NCBI GenBank assembly: GCA_944390025.1
Contig: CALXOK010000017.1
Span: forward strand, 1-40,059
Source: an uncultured Spirochaetales bacterium
Lineage (GTDB): Bacteria > Spirochaetota > Spirochaetia > Sphaerochaetales > Sphaerochaetaceae
Reading direction: 5' to 3'
DNA: 40,059 nucleotides
In this document: positions 1 to 8,396 of the stretch, piece by piece
How positions within the stretch are numbered: the stretch's first letter is position 1
Layout: each line of letters begins with the position of its first letter
Made by a program: the position numbers and the translations under genes
The notes under the pieces: model-generated
Database searches by the model: none
What the model was told of the DNA's origin: nothing
Seen by the model: only the letters and a program-made list of their open reading frames with translations

Positions 1-68
1 GGACGGTGGGGAAGTAACGCCTGTGGAGAAGACAGCTCTGCAGCAGGACAATCAAGGGCCTGCTGTAA

Positions 69-506
69 CTGACTTCGAGGAAGCAGGAAGAGTTCTCGAA
101 AGAGAAGCTACCTGCCTTTAGGCGGGAGAGTTGTCACTTCAGATATGCAAAAGCCTTCAAGGAGGCAGAGACAATAGTCATCGCAGCACCATTGTGGGAC
201 TTCTCCTTCCCGGCAGTTCTCAAGGTTTTCATGGAACATGTGACTGTCGCTGACCTCACATTTAAATACAACGAGAAGGGAATCCCGGAAGGTCTGTGCA
301 AGGCAAAACGCCTCATTTACGTAACCACAGCCGGAGGAAGAATCGGTAATCTGAATCTTGGCTACCAATATATTGAAACTCTCTCACAAGTGCTTTTCAG
401 CATTCCAGATGTTTTGTGCATAAGTGCAGAAGGTCTGGATATTGATGGCTCAGATTTGGAGGCAATACTTGATGATGCGAAAAGACGCATCGACCAGCTT
501 ATCTGA
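69..506 (+). pseudogene. Azoreductase-like flavodoxin-fold NAD(P)H oxidoreductase, 3' part, disturbed 5' end
   Basis: The open frame reads through FRYAKAF (about 139-158), then ETIVIAAPLWDFSFPAVLK and, further on, IYVTTAGGRIGNLN and CISAEGLDIDG, ending at TGA 504-506. These are the core motifs of FMN-dependent NADH-azoreductase-like proteins (flavodoxin fold): the APxWdfS(F/I)P loop and the TTaGG loop bind flavin. The N-terminal third is missing. In the same frame there are stops at 15-17 and 66-68, while frame 2 is open from position 2 to a stop at 119-121. Either a frameshift lies near 69-120 or the gene is decaying; the window edge hides the start. No ATG in this frame gives a full-length protein. 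Family assignment is fairly sure; pseudogene status is not. Confidence 0.6.
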
Positions 507-525
507 TTCCTGTTTTTCATTCTAA

Positions 526-541
526 TGTTATTATAATAACA
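526..541. promoter_or_regulatory. Perfect 16-bp palindrome upstream of the dapB promoter
   Basis: TGTTATTATAATAACA is perfectly self-complementary. ATTCT two bases to its left and AGAAT at its right end (overlapping the last A) extend the symmetry imperfectly. It ends 13 bp before the dapB -35 box. It has no GC-rich stem or T-tract, so an operator is more likely than a terminator for the upstream gene. The binding protein is unknown. Confidence 0.4.
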
Positions 542-554
542 GAATGTTAAATAA

Positions 555-583
555 TTGACACTTATTTTATTTCCTGATACATT
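555..583 (+). promoter_or_regulatory. Sigma-70-type promoter of the dap operon
   Basis: TTGACA at 555-560 is a perfect -35 box. A 17-bp spacer (561-577) separates it from TACATT at 578-583, a 4/6 match to TATAAT. The start of transcription would fall near 590, leaving a very short leader that contains the AGGAGG ribosome site (593-598) for dapB. There is no room for a lysine riboswitch. Confidence 0.7.
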
Positions 584-603
584 CCTCTCATCAGGAGGTA
601 AGC

Positions 604-1374
604 ATGCGCATTGCTATAGCAGGCTATGGGAAAATGGGAAAGATGATTCATTCTCTGTGTACAGAGGGGATTGAAGTCACTGCTGTTGTCGATCCGACGG
701 ACAAATCTCCCTGTGTCACTGCACCAGCCTTGAGCGAGGAGATTATCAAAGGCTGCGATGCTGTCATCGATTTCTCCAGCCCGTCTTCTGTCATGGACAA
801 TATAGCTCTTTATGCTTCATCTTCTGCCACAGCAGTCATAGGAACCACAGGCTGGTCAGACAGGCTTGATGAAGTACGTGCAATGGTGGAAAAAGGCAAG
901 GCCCGCATACTTCACTCTGCCAATTTCTCAATCGGAGTCGCAGTCTTTCTCTCACTTGCAGAGGAAGCAGGAAGAATAATGAACTCACTGCCTTCTTATG
1001 ATGTCGCAATTACAGAGATTCATCACAATGCGAAGGCAGACAGTCCATCAGGAACCGCACTGATGGCTGCCCAAAGGCTTCTTTCAGCCATGGACAGAAA
1101 AAAGGAAATCCTTGCCGGAAACAGCGAAGGAAAAATCAGGGCAGATCAGCTTCAGGTTTCATCGCTGAGGATGGGCTCTGTTCCAGGAACCCACAGTGTC
1201 ATTTTCGACAGTCCTTCTGACAGCATATCAATCACACATCAGGCCAGAGACCGCAGAGGATTTGCATCAGGAGCGCTGCAGGCTGCATCCTGGCTTGTGA
1301 AGCAGCCGGCAGGACTTTATTCAATGGAAGATTTCACATCATCACTGATGACAGGAGGAAAGTGCAATGCATGA
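604..1374 (+). CDS. dapB: 4-hydroxy-tetrahydrodipicolinate reductase (DapB)
   Basis: This enzyme reduces the DapA product to tetrahydrodipicolinate with NAD(P)H in lysine and meso-DAP synthesis in the cytoplasm. The 256-residue protein has the usual family length. It begins with a Rossmann nucleotide loop, GYGKMG (7-12), and carries the diagnostic catalytic block EIHHNAKADSPSGT (138-151), which includes the catalytic His pair and the substrate Lys. VIGTTGW (78-84) is the conserved cofactor segment. ATG 604 follows AGGAGG by 5 bases and lies just behind the operon promoter. The 3' end overlaps dapA by 8 bp, pointing to translational coupling. It is the first gene of a four-gene lysine operon. 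Confidence 0.96.
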   Translation: MRIAIAGYGKMGKMIHSLCTEGIEVTAVVDPTDKSPCVTAPALSEEIIKGCDAVIDFSSPSSVMDNIALYASSSATAVIGTTGWSDRLDEVRAMVEKGKARILHSANFSIGVAVFLSLAEEAGRIMNSLPSYDVAITEIHHNAKADSPSGTALMAAQRLLSAMDRKKEILAGNSEGKIRADQLQVSSLRMGSVPGTHSVIFDSPSDSISITHQARDRRGFASGALQAASWLVKQPAGLYSMEDFTSSLMTGGKCNA

Positions 1375-2272
1375 GTACAGAGGCGTATACACTGCCCTTA
1401 TCACGCCATTCACGGATTTAGGCGTTGTCGATTACAAGGCTCTCGAAAGAATTGTCAATCATCAGATTGAGGCTGGCATTGACGGCCTTGTTCCCTGCGG
1501 TACAACCGGGGAAAGCCCGACACTGTCTCACGAGGAGCATGACCGTGTCATAGCCCAGACGATAAAGTATGCGTCAGGGCGGGTGCCTGTCATTGCAGGA
1601 ACCGGCTCAAACTCCACCACAGAGGCCATAAGGCTGTCACAGCATGCAGAGGATGCGGGTGCAAGTGCCCTTCTTCTGGTAAACCCGTACTACAACAAGC
1701 CGACACAGAAAGGAATGTATCTTCATTTCAAGGCGATTGCTGATTCTGTGAAAATCCCATGTATTCTCTACAACATAAAGGGCCGTACCGGAGTGAATCT
1801 TGAGACAGAAACACTCAGAAGGCTGGAAGAGGACTGCGGGAACATAGTGGCAGTCAAAGAAGCATCGGGCTCCCTTGATCAGATGGAAGAAGTAATCAGA
1901 ACTACAGATGAGGACTTCATGGTGCTCTCAGGAGATGATAATCTTGCACTCGACCTGATCAGGCGTGGCGGAGATGGAGTCATTTCCGTTGCTTCCAACT
2001 TATTTCCACATGAGATGGCGAAAATGATTCATTCGGCTCTGAATGGACATTGGCAGGAGGCAGAACGCCTTGGAGAATGGTTCGCTCCTTTCTTCAGCGC
2101 ATGTTTCATTGAGACCAATCCGATTCCAATCAAGACAGCAATGGCCCACATGGGCTGGTGCCGTGAGTCATTCCGACTGCCGCTGTGCACTCTTGAGAAA
2201 GAGGAAAACAGAAAGAAGCTCATTGATATAGTCAGCAGAATGGCAGAAGAAATTGAAGGAGGTAAGATCTGA
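1367..2272 (+). CDS. dapA: 4-hydroxy-tetrahydrodipicolinate synthase (DapA)
   Basis: DapA condenses pyruvate with aspartate semialdehyde, the first committed lysine step, through a Schiff base in a TIM barrel. The 301-residue protein shows GTTGE (45-49, pyruvate-binding Thr pair), NPYYNKPTQKG (around 106-116), the catalytic Tyr135, Arg140 and the Schiff-base Lys164 in AVKEASG. The loop usually written YNVPGRT here reads YNIKGRT, with Lys138 where Pro is usual. The start at 1367 has an AGGAGG 8 bases upstream, inside dapB. The stop overlaps the dapL start by one base. Dihydrodipicolinate synthase-like aldolases (NanA, KdgD) are alternatives by fold, but the operon settles the assignment. Confidence 0.95.
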   Translation: MHEYRGVYTALITPFTDLGVVDYKALERIVNHQIEAGIDGLVPCGTTGESPTLSHEEHDRVIAQTIKYASGRVPVIAGTGSNSTTEAIRLSQHAEDAGASALLLVNPYYNKPTQKGMYLHFKAIADSVKIPCILYNIKGRTGVNLETETLRRLEEDCGNIVAVKEASGSLDQMEEVIRTTDEDFMVLSGDDNLALDLIRRGGDGVISVASNLFPHEMAKMIHSALNGHWQEAERLGEWFAPFFSACFIETNPIPIKTAMAHMGWCRESFRLPLCTLEKEENRKKLIDIVSRMAEEIEGGKI

Positions 2273-3498
2273 TGGCATACCCTAGTGAATTCTTCTCTAA
2301 CCTGACTTCAGGATACCTGTTTCCAGAAATAGCAAGACGCATCAGAGCCTGGCAGGAGAAAAACCCTGGCCAGAAGGTAATGCGTCTGGGAATCGGCAAC
2401 ACGACGGAGCCGATTACACCCCATATCGCAAATGCGATGAAAGAAAAGATTGACTCACTCTCCTGCCGGGACACATATACCGGCTATGGAGATGAACAGG
2501 GAGATACTGCCTTGAGAGAAGCTCTCAGAAGGCATTATGAAAAGAATTACGGCGTTCATCTGTCTGCTGATTCATTCTTCGTCTCAGACGGAGCAAAGAG
2601 TGATGCGGCCAACATCCAGTCAATTTTCTCAACCAGAAGCATCATTGCAGTTCAGGATCCCGCATACCCAGTCTATGTGGATTCGAACGTGGCAGGAGGG
2701 CACACGGGAAGATACAATCAGTCCTGTGACGGCTATGATGGAATAGTGTATATGAAGGCTGACGAATCAAACGGCTTTGTCTCAAGCCCGCCTGAAGGCC
2801 ATGTTGATTTAATCTATCTGTGCTTTCCCAACAATCCGACAGGAGCTGTAGCGACAAAAGACCAGCTTTCAGCCTTTGTCGAGTATGCTCACCGGAACAA
2901 GGCTGTCATCATCTTCGATGCCGCGTACTGCGACTATATTCAGTCTCTCGGAATACCCCACTCGATATATGAGGTGGACGGGGCCATGGACTGTGCAATA
3001 GAAATCAACTCATTCTCTAAGAATGCAGGCTTCACCGGAGTACGTCTGGGATGGACTGTTGTCCCTGAAAGACTTGTCTGCGAAAGTGATGATGAGAGCA
3101 TCCTCCACCGCTTCTGGAACAGAAGACAGACAACTTTCTTCAACGGAGCGTGCAACATTGCTCAGGCAGGAGGAATTGCGGCTCTTGATGAGACAGGACG
3201 CAAGGAATGTGCCTCCCTTGTTTCCTATTACAAAGAGAACGCGAGAATAATAAAGACGGCTGTTGAGGAAGCAGGTCTCACCTGCTACGGAGGAACAGAC
3301 AGTCCGTATGTGTGGACAAAATGTCCTGAAGGGATGTCGAGCTGGGATTTCTTCTCCTTCCTTCTCGAGAAGGCACATGTCGCTACAACTCCTGGTTCAG
3401 GTTTCGGCCCTGCAGGAGAAGGCTTCATCAGGATATCAGGATACGGGCACAAAGAAGATGTGGAAATGGCCGTGAAGTCAATCAAGGAGAATCTATGA
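2272..3498 (+). CDS. dapL: LL-diaminopimelate aminotransferase (DapL)
   Basis: DapL converts tetrahydrodipicolinate directly to LL-diaminopimelate with glutamate, replacing DapD, DapC and DapE. The 408-residue length matches the family. This fold-type I PLP enzyme shows FPNNPTG (185-191), FDAAY (215-219) and the PLP lysine Lys250 in INSFSKNAGFTGVRLGW, a stretch characteristic of DapL. The N-terminal LFPEIARRI and RLGIGNTTEP motifs also fit. It starts on the TGATG overlap with dapA and runs ATGA into lysA. Other class I aminotransferases are possible in principle, but the motifs and the dap operon make DapL nearly certain. The product is the LL isomer, so a DapF epimerase must be encoded outside this window. 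Confidence 0.95.
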   Translation: MAYPSEFFSNLTSGYLFPEIARRIRAWQEKNPGQKVMRLGIGNTTEPITPHIANAMKEKIDSLSCRDTYTGYGDEQGDTALREALRRHYEKNYGVHLSADSFFVSDGAKSDAANIQSIFSTRSIIAVQDPAYPVYVDSNVAGGHTGRYNQSCDGYDGIVYMKADESNGFVSSPPEGHVDLIYLCFPNNPTGAVATKDQLSAFVEYAHRNKAVIIFDAAYCDYIQSLGIPHSIYEVDGAMDCAIEINSFSKNAGFTGVRLGWTVVPERLVCESDDESILHRFWNRRQTTFFNGACNIAQAGGIAALDETGRKECASLVSYYKENARIIKTAVEEAGLTCYGGTDSPYVWTKCPEGMSSWDFFSFLLEKAHVATTPGSGFGPAGEGFIRISGYGHKEDVEMAVKSIKENL

Positions 3499-4757
3499 CA
3501 GCAAAACCGCTTCCAATGGAATCAAAGCAGCTTGCATCTTTTGCAAACACAGTCGGCACGCCTTTCCATATTTACGATGGAGATGCGATAAAAGCCAATG
3601 CTATTGCCATGAAAGAGGCATTCAGCTGGGCTGACGGATTCATAAACTACTTCGCAGTAAAAGCACTGCCGAACATAAACATCCTCAGACTGCTGTGCAA
3701 GGCAGGCTTTGGAGCGGACTGCTCTTCTCTTCCGGAGCTCAGACTGGCATCAGAAGCAGGTTTTCCGGCACACAGAATCATGTTCTCCTCAAACGATACA
3801 GCAGATGAGGAGTTTCTTGAGGCGTTCAATCTTGGCGCCATCATCAATCTTGACGACATCACGCACATCGATGATGTGATCCGCGTCTGCAAAAGGCTTC
3901 CTGAGACGATATCCTTCCGCTACAATCCCGGAAACGAGAGAACAGGAAATGCGATTATAGGAAACCCGGTTGAAGCGAAATACGGAGTGACTCATTCCCA
4001 GCTGATATCATGTTACGAGAGAGCCAGAGACAATGGAGTGAAACACTTCATGCTTCATACGATGGTCGCATCGAACGAGCTTGATGAAAGCTATATCGTC
4101 GAAACAGCAAGAATGCTTTTCTCTCTTGTCAAGGAAATTCATGAAAAAACCGGAATCAGGATTGAGCAGGTGGATCTTGGAGGTGGAGTCGGAATTCCTT
4201 ATAAGCCGGAAGATAAACCGATACTTTTTTCTTCGCTTTCAGAAAAGATACATTCCCTCTACTCTTCCATGATAGAAGCAGAAGGTCTTTCTCCAGTACG
4301 TATCACATTCGAATGCGGACGGTGCATCACAGGCCCCTTTGGCTGGCTTGTGTCAAAAGTGCGCCATGTGGCATCCAAGTATAAGGATTACGTAGGGCTC
4401 GATGCGACAATGGCAGACCTCATGCGCCCTGCCCTGTATGGCGCCTATCATCATATAACCGTTCTGGGCAAGGAAAATGAACAGGCCTGCCACATGTATG
4501 ATGTAACAGGTTCCCTTTGCGAGAACAATGACAAGTTTGCTGTTGACAGGATGCTTCCGGAAATCACAAATGGTGATATCCTCGTCATTCATGACACAGG
4601 AGCACACGGACACTCAATGGGCTTCAACTACAATGCGAAAATGCGTCATGCCGAATATCTCATCGAAGACGGAAAGGTTCTGAAGATAAGAAGGGATGAG
4701 ACTTATGAAGACTATGTGAGAACACAGCTGGACAGGCCTGAGGAAGTCAGGTTCTGA
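3495..4757 (+). CDS. lysA: Diaminopimelate decarboxylase (LysA)
   Basis: LysA decarboxylates meso-DAP to L-lysine, the last pathway step. The 420-residue alanine racemase-type PLP enzyme has NYFAVKALPN with PLP Lys56, DLGGGVGIPY (227-236, phosphate-binding Gly loop), ECGRCITGP (273-281, substrate Arg) and a C-terminal CENNDKF (342-348) equivalent to the CE(S/T)xD active-site motif of the partner subunit. It overlaps dapL by 4 bp (ATGA) and closes the operon. The next gene converges on it with only 22 bp between stops, and I see no clear terminator there. Other group IV decarboxylases (ornithine, carboxynorspermidine) share the fold; operon context favours LysA. Confidence 0.94.
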   Translation: MTAKPLPMESKQLASFANTVGTPFHIYDGDAIKANAIAMKEAFSWADGFINYFAVKALPNINILRLLCKAGFGADCSSLPELRLASEAGFPAHRIMFSSNDTADEEFLEAFNLGAIINLDDITHIDDVIRVCKRLPETISFRYNPGNERTGNAIIGNPVEAKYGVTHSQLISCYERARDNGVKHFMLHTMVASNELDESYIVETARMLFSLVKEIHEKTGIRIEQVDLGGGVGIPYKPEDKPILFSSLSEKIHSLYSSMIEAEGLSPVRITFECGRCITGPFGWLVSKVRHVASKYKDYVGLDATMADLMRPALYGAYHHITVLGKENEQACHMYDVTGSLCENNDKFAVDRMLPEITNGDILVIHDTGAHGHSMGFNYNAKMRHAEYLIEDGKVLKIRRDETYEDYVRTQLDRPEEVRF

Positions 4758-4779
4758 AGCACTCAAGCCTACCCTGCTG

Positions 4780-6294
4780 TCATAGCAGACAGAGCCGGCC
4801 TGTATTTCCTTTTCTCTCAACCCGCCAGACAGTATCTGTGCATGAAGAAAGGAAAACATCATCGTGGCTTACAAGCAGGATTGTCATCTCCTTGCCGTCT
4901 TCGCGGAACATTCTTTCAAGAATGCGTATTGATACAATGTCCATATGATTCGTAGGCTCATCCATCAGCAGTACACTGCGACCCTGTCTTCTGCACAGGG
5001 CAAGGGCCAGTTTTTTCATCTCCCCGGGGCTTGGAGAAAGCTCACAAGAAGACAGTGATGCAGGGTTTGAACCCATGCGGTACAAATCCGACAGCACAAG
5101 GCCCCTTTCATCATCTTCAAGACTTGCGAATGTGAAAAGAATTTCATTTCTCTCCTCTTCGCTGAATTCCTGAGGAATGTAAAGAACAGAGTCTCCCTTC
5201 CCATGCCTGCACTGATACTCATAGAACGCTTTCATGAAAAGAGTCTTTCCTGAGCCATTCAGTCCGGTGATGGCAATATGGGAACCGGCGTGCACAGTCA
5301 GTTCAGGCACAGAAAGAGAATACTGACCCGCCATAAGTACAGATTCCGGGAAGAAAAGGTCAGGTACACGCATACCTCCTGTCAGAGACAGGCCTTCTTT
5401 TCTCATCAGCGGTTTTTTCTGACTTGCCAGCCGGCTCTCAAGCTGACGGGAACGTGACAGCTGGTTTCTGATTGCACCGGCAAGGGAAGCATCTTTTCCA
5501 GAAAGCCTTGCTCCATCTATCCTTGCCTTTGCATCATGATCCTTGCTGTCGAGGCCTTTCTTTGTCAGTTTTTTCTCTTTAGCATGACTTTTCTCACTAA
5601 GATTTCTGGCAACCTGCCTCTGAGAGGATATGGCATTGCTGATACTGTCATATGCAGCACGGTCATATTTTTTTCTGCGCTCGCTTTCTTCAAGTGCAAG
5701 AGGAAGAGAAAGCGGAATATCCTCAACGCTCACAAGCCCCTGTGAATCCCGTTCAAGAAGGAGTGTCCTTTCTGACAGAGCAGAAGCGAAAGACCTGTCA
5801 TGTGAGACTATGATTCCAATCCCTTCAAAATTCTCAAGCGTCCTGATTATCAGATTCCTGCTATATAAATCAAGGTGATTTGTAGGTTCATCCAGAATGA
5901 GAATCTGCGGAGAATGAGAAAGAGCTGCAAGCAGCTGAAGCCTCTTCTTCTCGCCTCCAGAGAGGCTGTGCTCCCTTTCAATCATCTCATCGGAAATGGC
6001 AAGTGATGATTTCAGTTTGCCAACAGTGTTGTCATTACTGAAAAGATCGCTCCAGTCTTCAGGAATCAGACCCTCAAACACCTGCGGGCATAGAACCGCT
6101 TCTCCGCTTTTCCTCACACGTCCGGTATCCGGAACAATCAGACCGGCAGCAATTGATACCAGAGTGCTCTTGCCCGTACCGTTTGCACCGGCAACGACTG
6201 TCCATCCTTCAGAAAACGATACTGATAATCCAGAAAAGAGCAGGCATCCTGAGTCAGGATAAGAAAAACAAATGTCATCAAGCTGTAAAAACAC
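4780..6294 (-). CDS. ABC-F family ATPase (duplicated ATP-binding cassettes, no membrane domain)
   Basis: ABC-F proteins bind the ribosome E-site, as translation factors or antibiotic-protection proteins. I place the start at GTG (6292-6294) because GGAGG (6300-6304) lies 5 bases upstream; this gives 504 residues. A longer reading from 6345 has no ribosome site. Cassette 1 has Walker A GANGTGKS (36-43), signature LSGGEKKR (111-118) and Walker B with LILDEPTNHLD (132-142). A charged linker covers about 200-300. Cassette 2 has GLNGSGKT (344-351), an altered signature around SPGEM (422-426) and LLMDEPTNHMD. No transmembrane segment is visible. Whether it confers resistance cannot be told from sequence. 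It stands alone, convergent with lysA. Confidence 0.85.
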   Translation of the reverse strand: MFLQLDDICFSYPDSGCLLFSGLSVSFSEGWTVVAGANGTGKSTLVSIAAGLIVPDTGRVRKSGEAVLCPQVFEGLIPEDWSDLFSNDNTVGKLKSSLAISDEMIEREHSLSGGEKKRLQLLAALSHSPQILILDEPTNHLDLYSRNLIIRTLENFEGIGIIVSHDRSFASALSERTLLLERDSQGLVSVEDIPLSLPLALEESERRKKYDRAAYDSISNAISSQRQVARNLSEKSHAKEKKLTKKGLDSKDHDAKARIDGARLSGKDASLAGAIRNQLSRSRQLESRLASQKKPLMRKEGLSLTGGMRVPDLFFPESVLMAGQYSLSVPELTVHAGSHIAITGLNGSGKTLFMKAFYEYQCRHGKGDSVLYIPQEFSEEERNEILFTFASLEDDERGLVLSDLYRMGSNPASLSSCELSPSPGEMKKLALALCRRQGRSVLLMDEPTNHMDIVSIRILERMFREDGKEMTILLVSHDDVFLSSCTDTVWRVERKGNTGRLCLL

Positions 6295-6379
6295 GAAAAC
6301 CTCCAGAAAAATGTATTGGTTATTTCCGGAATGATGACATTTCAAGCCTCCAAAAAAAGAATAAGAGAATGGTATCAGC

Positions 6380-6401
6380 CTGCTTGATTCTTTTCAAGCA
6401 G
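6380..6401 (-). terminator. Stem-loop downstream of the LacI gene
   Basis: CTGCTTGA (6380-6387) pairs perfectly with TCAAGCAG (6394-6401) around a 6-base loop, 14 bases past the regulator's stop codon. On the minus strand no T-run follows immediately; a run of seven T appears about 20 bases further on. It may end or stabilise the sugar operon transcript. Confidence 0.4.
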
Positions 6402-6414
6402 AGACTATCCGCCA

Positions 6415-7425
6415 TCAGCGGAAAAGAGACGTTGACTCTCTGATTATGAGCTCACAGCCCAGATGAATGGATTCTATATGCTCATCCTCGCCGTTAAGCA
6501 CTCTTACAAGCATTTCAGCTGCAAGCGTTCCAAGCTGGTCAAACGGCTGGCAGACTGTGGTTATACTCGGATTCATCATCCGGCTGAACTGGATATTGTC
6601 AAATCCGACAACAGCCACATCCTGAGGAACACGCAACCCTGCAGCCAGAGATGCTTTGATTGCCGCACAGGCAAGCACATCAGAAATACAGAAAAACGCA
6701 TCAGGCCTGTCAGGGCGTGCAAGCATCCGGGTGACATTCGCAACTGCGATATCGTAATCCATATCAGCTCCGACAGCGCAGATAATATCCTGATCAATCT
6801 CGAAGCCATGACTCAGAAGAGCGCTTCTGTAACCTTTATAGCGCTCACGGGAATACTTGAACTCAACAGGTCCGTTTATAAGAGCAATGCGGCGGCGCCC
6901 CAGACTTATCAGATAGTTGACTGCATTCTCACTAGCACTCTCATCATCAACGGTCACATACGGAACTCCTGCGGTAGTGGCAGATTCACAGCATGTGACT
7001 ACAGGTACAATTTTCCTGATTGTATCCACAGTCTCCGGTACTATGGCATTTGAAAGTATGACTCCTGCAGCCTTTGATGTTCTTATCAGATTTATGAATG
7101 ACTGGAGATCCGCTCCCAGAGGATTCTCGCTGACCACCATATTGTAACCGAAACGCTTGGCACATCTGCCGGCTGCCTCGATAATCGGAGAATAAAATGG
7201 ATTTTTCAATGAGGGAACATTGAAAATCAGCATGTTGTTCCTGGGTTGCGGTTTCAAATCAAGTGTGGACGGATCAGCACCAAGCTCACGCAAAGCTTCA
7301 ATTACACGGGATCTCTTATCCTCGCTGACAGACTGGGATCTGTTGAAAACACGAGACACCGTGGAGATAGACAAGCCGCTTTTCTGGGCTATTTTCTCGT
7401 ATGAAAGCTTTGTTCTGTTGCTCAT
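6415..7425 (-). CDS. LacI family transcriptional regulator
   Basis: The 336-residue protein starts with a typical LacI helix-turn-helix (residues 8-27, IAQKSGLSISTVSRVFN) and hinge, followed by a periplasmic-binding-protein-like effector domain (about 65-330) with NAVNYLISLGRRRIALING and VAVVGFDN, both family hallmarks. It is the last gene of the sugar operon, 11 bp after the upstream oxidoreductase. Its ribosome site AAGGAGA lies at the end of that gene. A regulator at the end of the operon it presumably controls implies self-limiting feedback. The effector is probably the imported sugar or an intermediate; its identity is not readable from sequence. Confidence 0.9.
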   Translation of the reverse strand: MSNRTKLSYEKIAQKSGLSISTVSRVFNRSQSVSEDKRSRVIEALRELGADPSTLDLKPQPRNNMLIFNVPSLKNPFYSPIIEAAGRCAKRFGYNMVVSENPLGADLQSFINLIRTSKAAGVILSNAIVPETVDTIRKIVPVVTCCESATTAGVPYVTVDDESASENAVNYLISLGRRRIALINGPVEFKYSRERYKGYRSALLSHGFEIDQDIICAVGADMDYDIAVANVTRMLARPDRPDAFFCISDVLACAAIKASLAAGLRVPQDVAVVGFDNIQFSRMMNPSITTVCQPFDQLGTLAAEMLVRVLNGEDEHIESIHLGCELIIRESTSLFR

Positions 7426-7436
7426 CCTGTCTCCTT

Positions 7437-8396
7437 TCAGCCAGCAGTATCTTCCGCAAGGCGGAGAGCATGCACGACCTCCTGTGACGACGAGGCCGCC
7501 TCTTTTCTGCCGTCAAGCTCATCAATGATATTATTTAATTCCTCGTAATACCATCCGGTAGGCGGTACATTGATTCCGGTTGAAACAACAACGGGATACA
7601 CCACAGGCAGCTGTACAGGCTCTCTTCCCTCTGGATATATAACAACCCGATTTCCGTCATTCACCATTACGGCATGCTCAAAGACTGCCTTCCAGACGGC
7701 CTCAAACGGAATTGCCGCATCAAGCCAGCCGGACTCAATCAATGCAAGACACCCTTCTTCATCCCTGTATGCCGCATGATAATGATTCTGTCCTCCCTTG
7801 AGCACCTTCTCCAGACGGACAGATGTTCCAAGCAAGGAGACCATCATATCAATATCATGAATCATCAAATCAAAAGGAACCAGTCCGCTTTTTGACTTAT
7901 CAAGCAGCCAGGAACCTTCACTCCAAGCAGGTTTTTCAGACAGTCTGGTGAAACGGATTTCAATCAGACGGCCATATTCACCTTTCTGAACCGTTTTTTT
8001 AAGCAGTGCAAATTCCTTTGTATAACGACAGACCAGAGCTGGTATCAGCCTGAGACCGCGCCCTCTGGCCTCCTTGTACATCGCATCAGCCTGTGCGCTT
8101 GAAAGAGCCAGAGGTTTCTCACAAATCACATCACGTCCGAGTGCAAGGGCCTGCATGACATTATCATAGTGCAACCAGCTGGGTGTGGTTATATCTATCG
8201 TGTCGATTTCCTCATGACTGGCGATGGCATCAGCCATATCAGTGTAGAAATCAAGGCCTTTATCAAGGGCAAAATCCCGGTCTGCCTCTGTCTTCCCGAC
8301 AACAGCCACGACAACAGCTTTCTGTGACAGATATGCATAATTTGCAAGATGCACACGCCCCATTCCACCCAGGCCGGCAAGAAGTATGTGTCTCAT
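7437..8396 (-). CDS. Gfo/Idh/MocA family NAD(P)-dependent oxidoreductase
   Basis: These enzymes oxidise or reduce sugars and cyclitols with NAD(P). The 319-residue protein opens with a Rossmann loop, GLGGMGRVH (9-17), has TPSWLHYD and the conserved CEKPLAL (active-site EKP Lys), and a C-terminal substrate domain containing DLMIHDIDMM, matching the catalytic D-x3-H-D-x-D type motif. It overlaps the preceding isomerase gene by 4 bp (ATGA). Paired with another Gfo/Idh/MocA protein and two TIM-barrel isomerases, it probably acts in stepwise oxidation or epimerisation of the imported compound. The specific substrate is unknown. Confidence 0.88.
   Translation of the reverse strand: MRHILLAGLGGMGRVHLANYAYLSQKAVVVAVVGKTEADRDFALDKGLDFYTDMADAIASHEEIDTIDITTPSWLHYDNVMQALALGRDVICEKPLALSSAQADAMYKEARGRGLRLIPALVCRYTKEFALLKKTVQKGEYGRLIEIRFTRLSEKPAWSEGSWLLDKSKSGLVPFDLMIHDIDMMVSLLGTSVRLEKVLKGGQNHYHAAYRDEEGCLALIESGWLDAAIPFEAVWKAVFEHAVMVNDGNRVVIYPEGREPVQLPVVYPVVVSTGINVPPTGWYYEELNNIIDELDGRKEAASSSQEVVHALRLAEDTAG

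Noticed and set aside
507..603. Lysine riboswitch before dapB
   Set aside because: The promoter lies at 555-583 and the start codon at 604; the leader of about 15-20 bases cannot hold the roughly 170-base riboswitch, and no such conserved core is seen.
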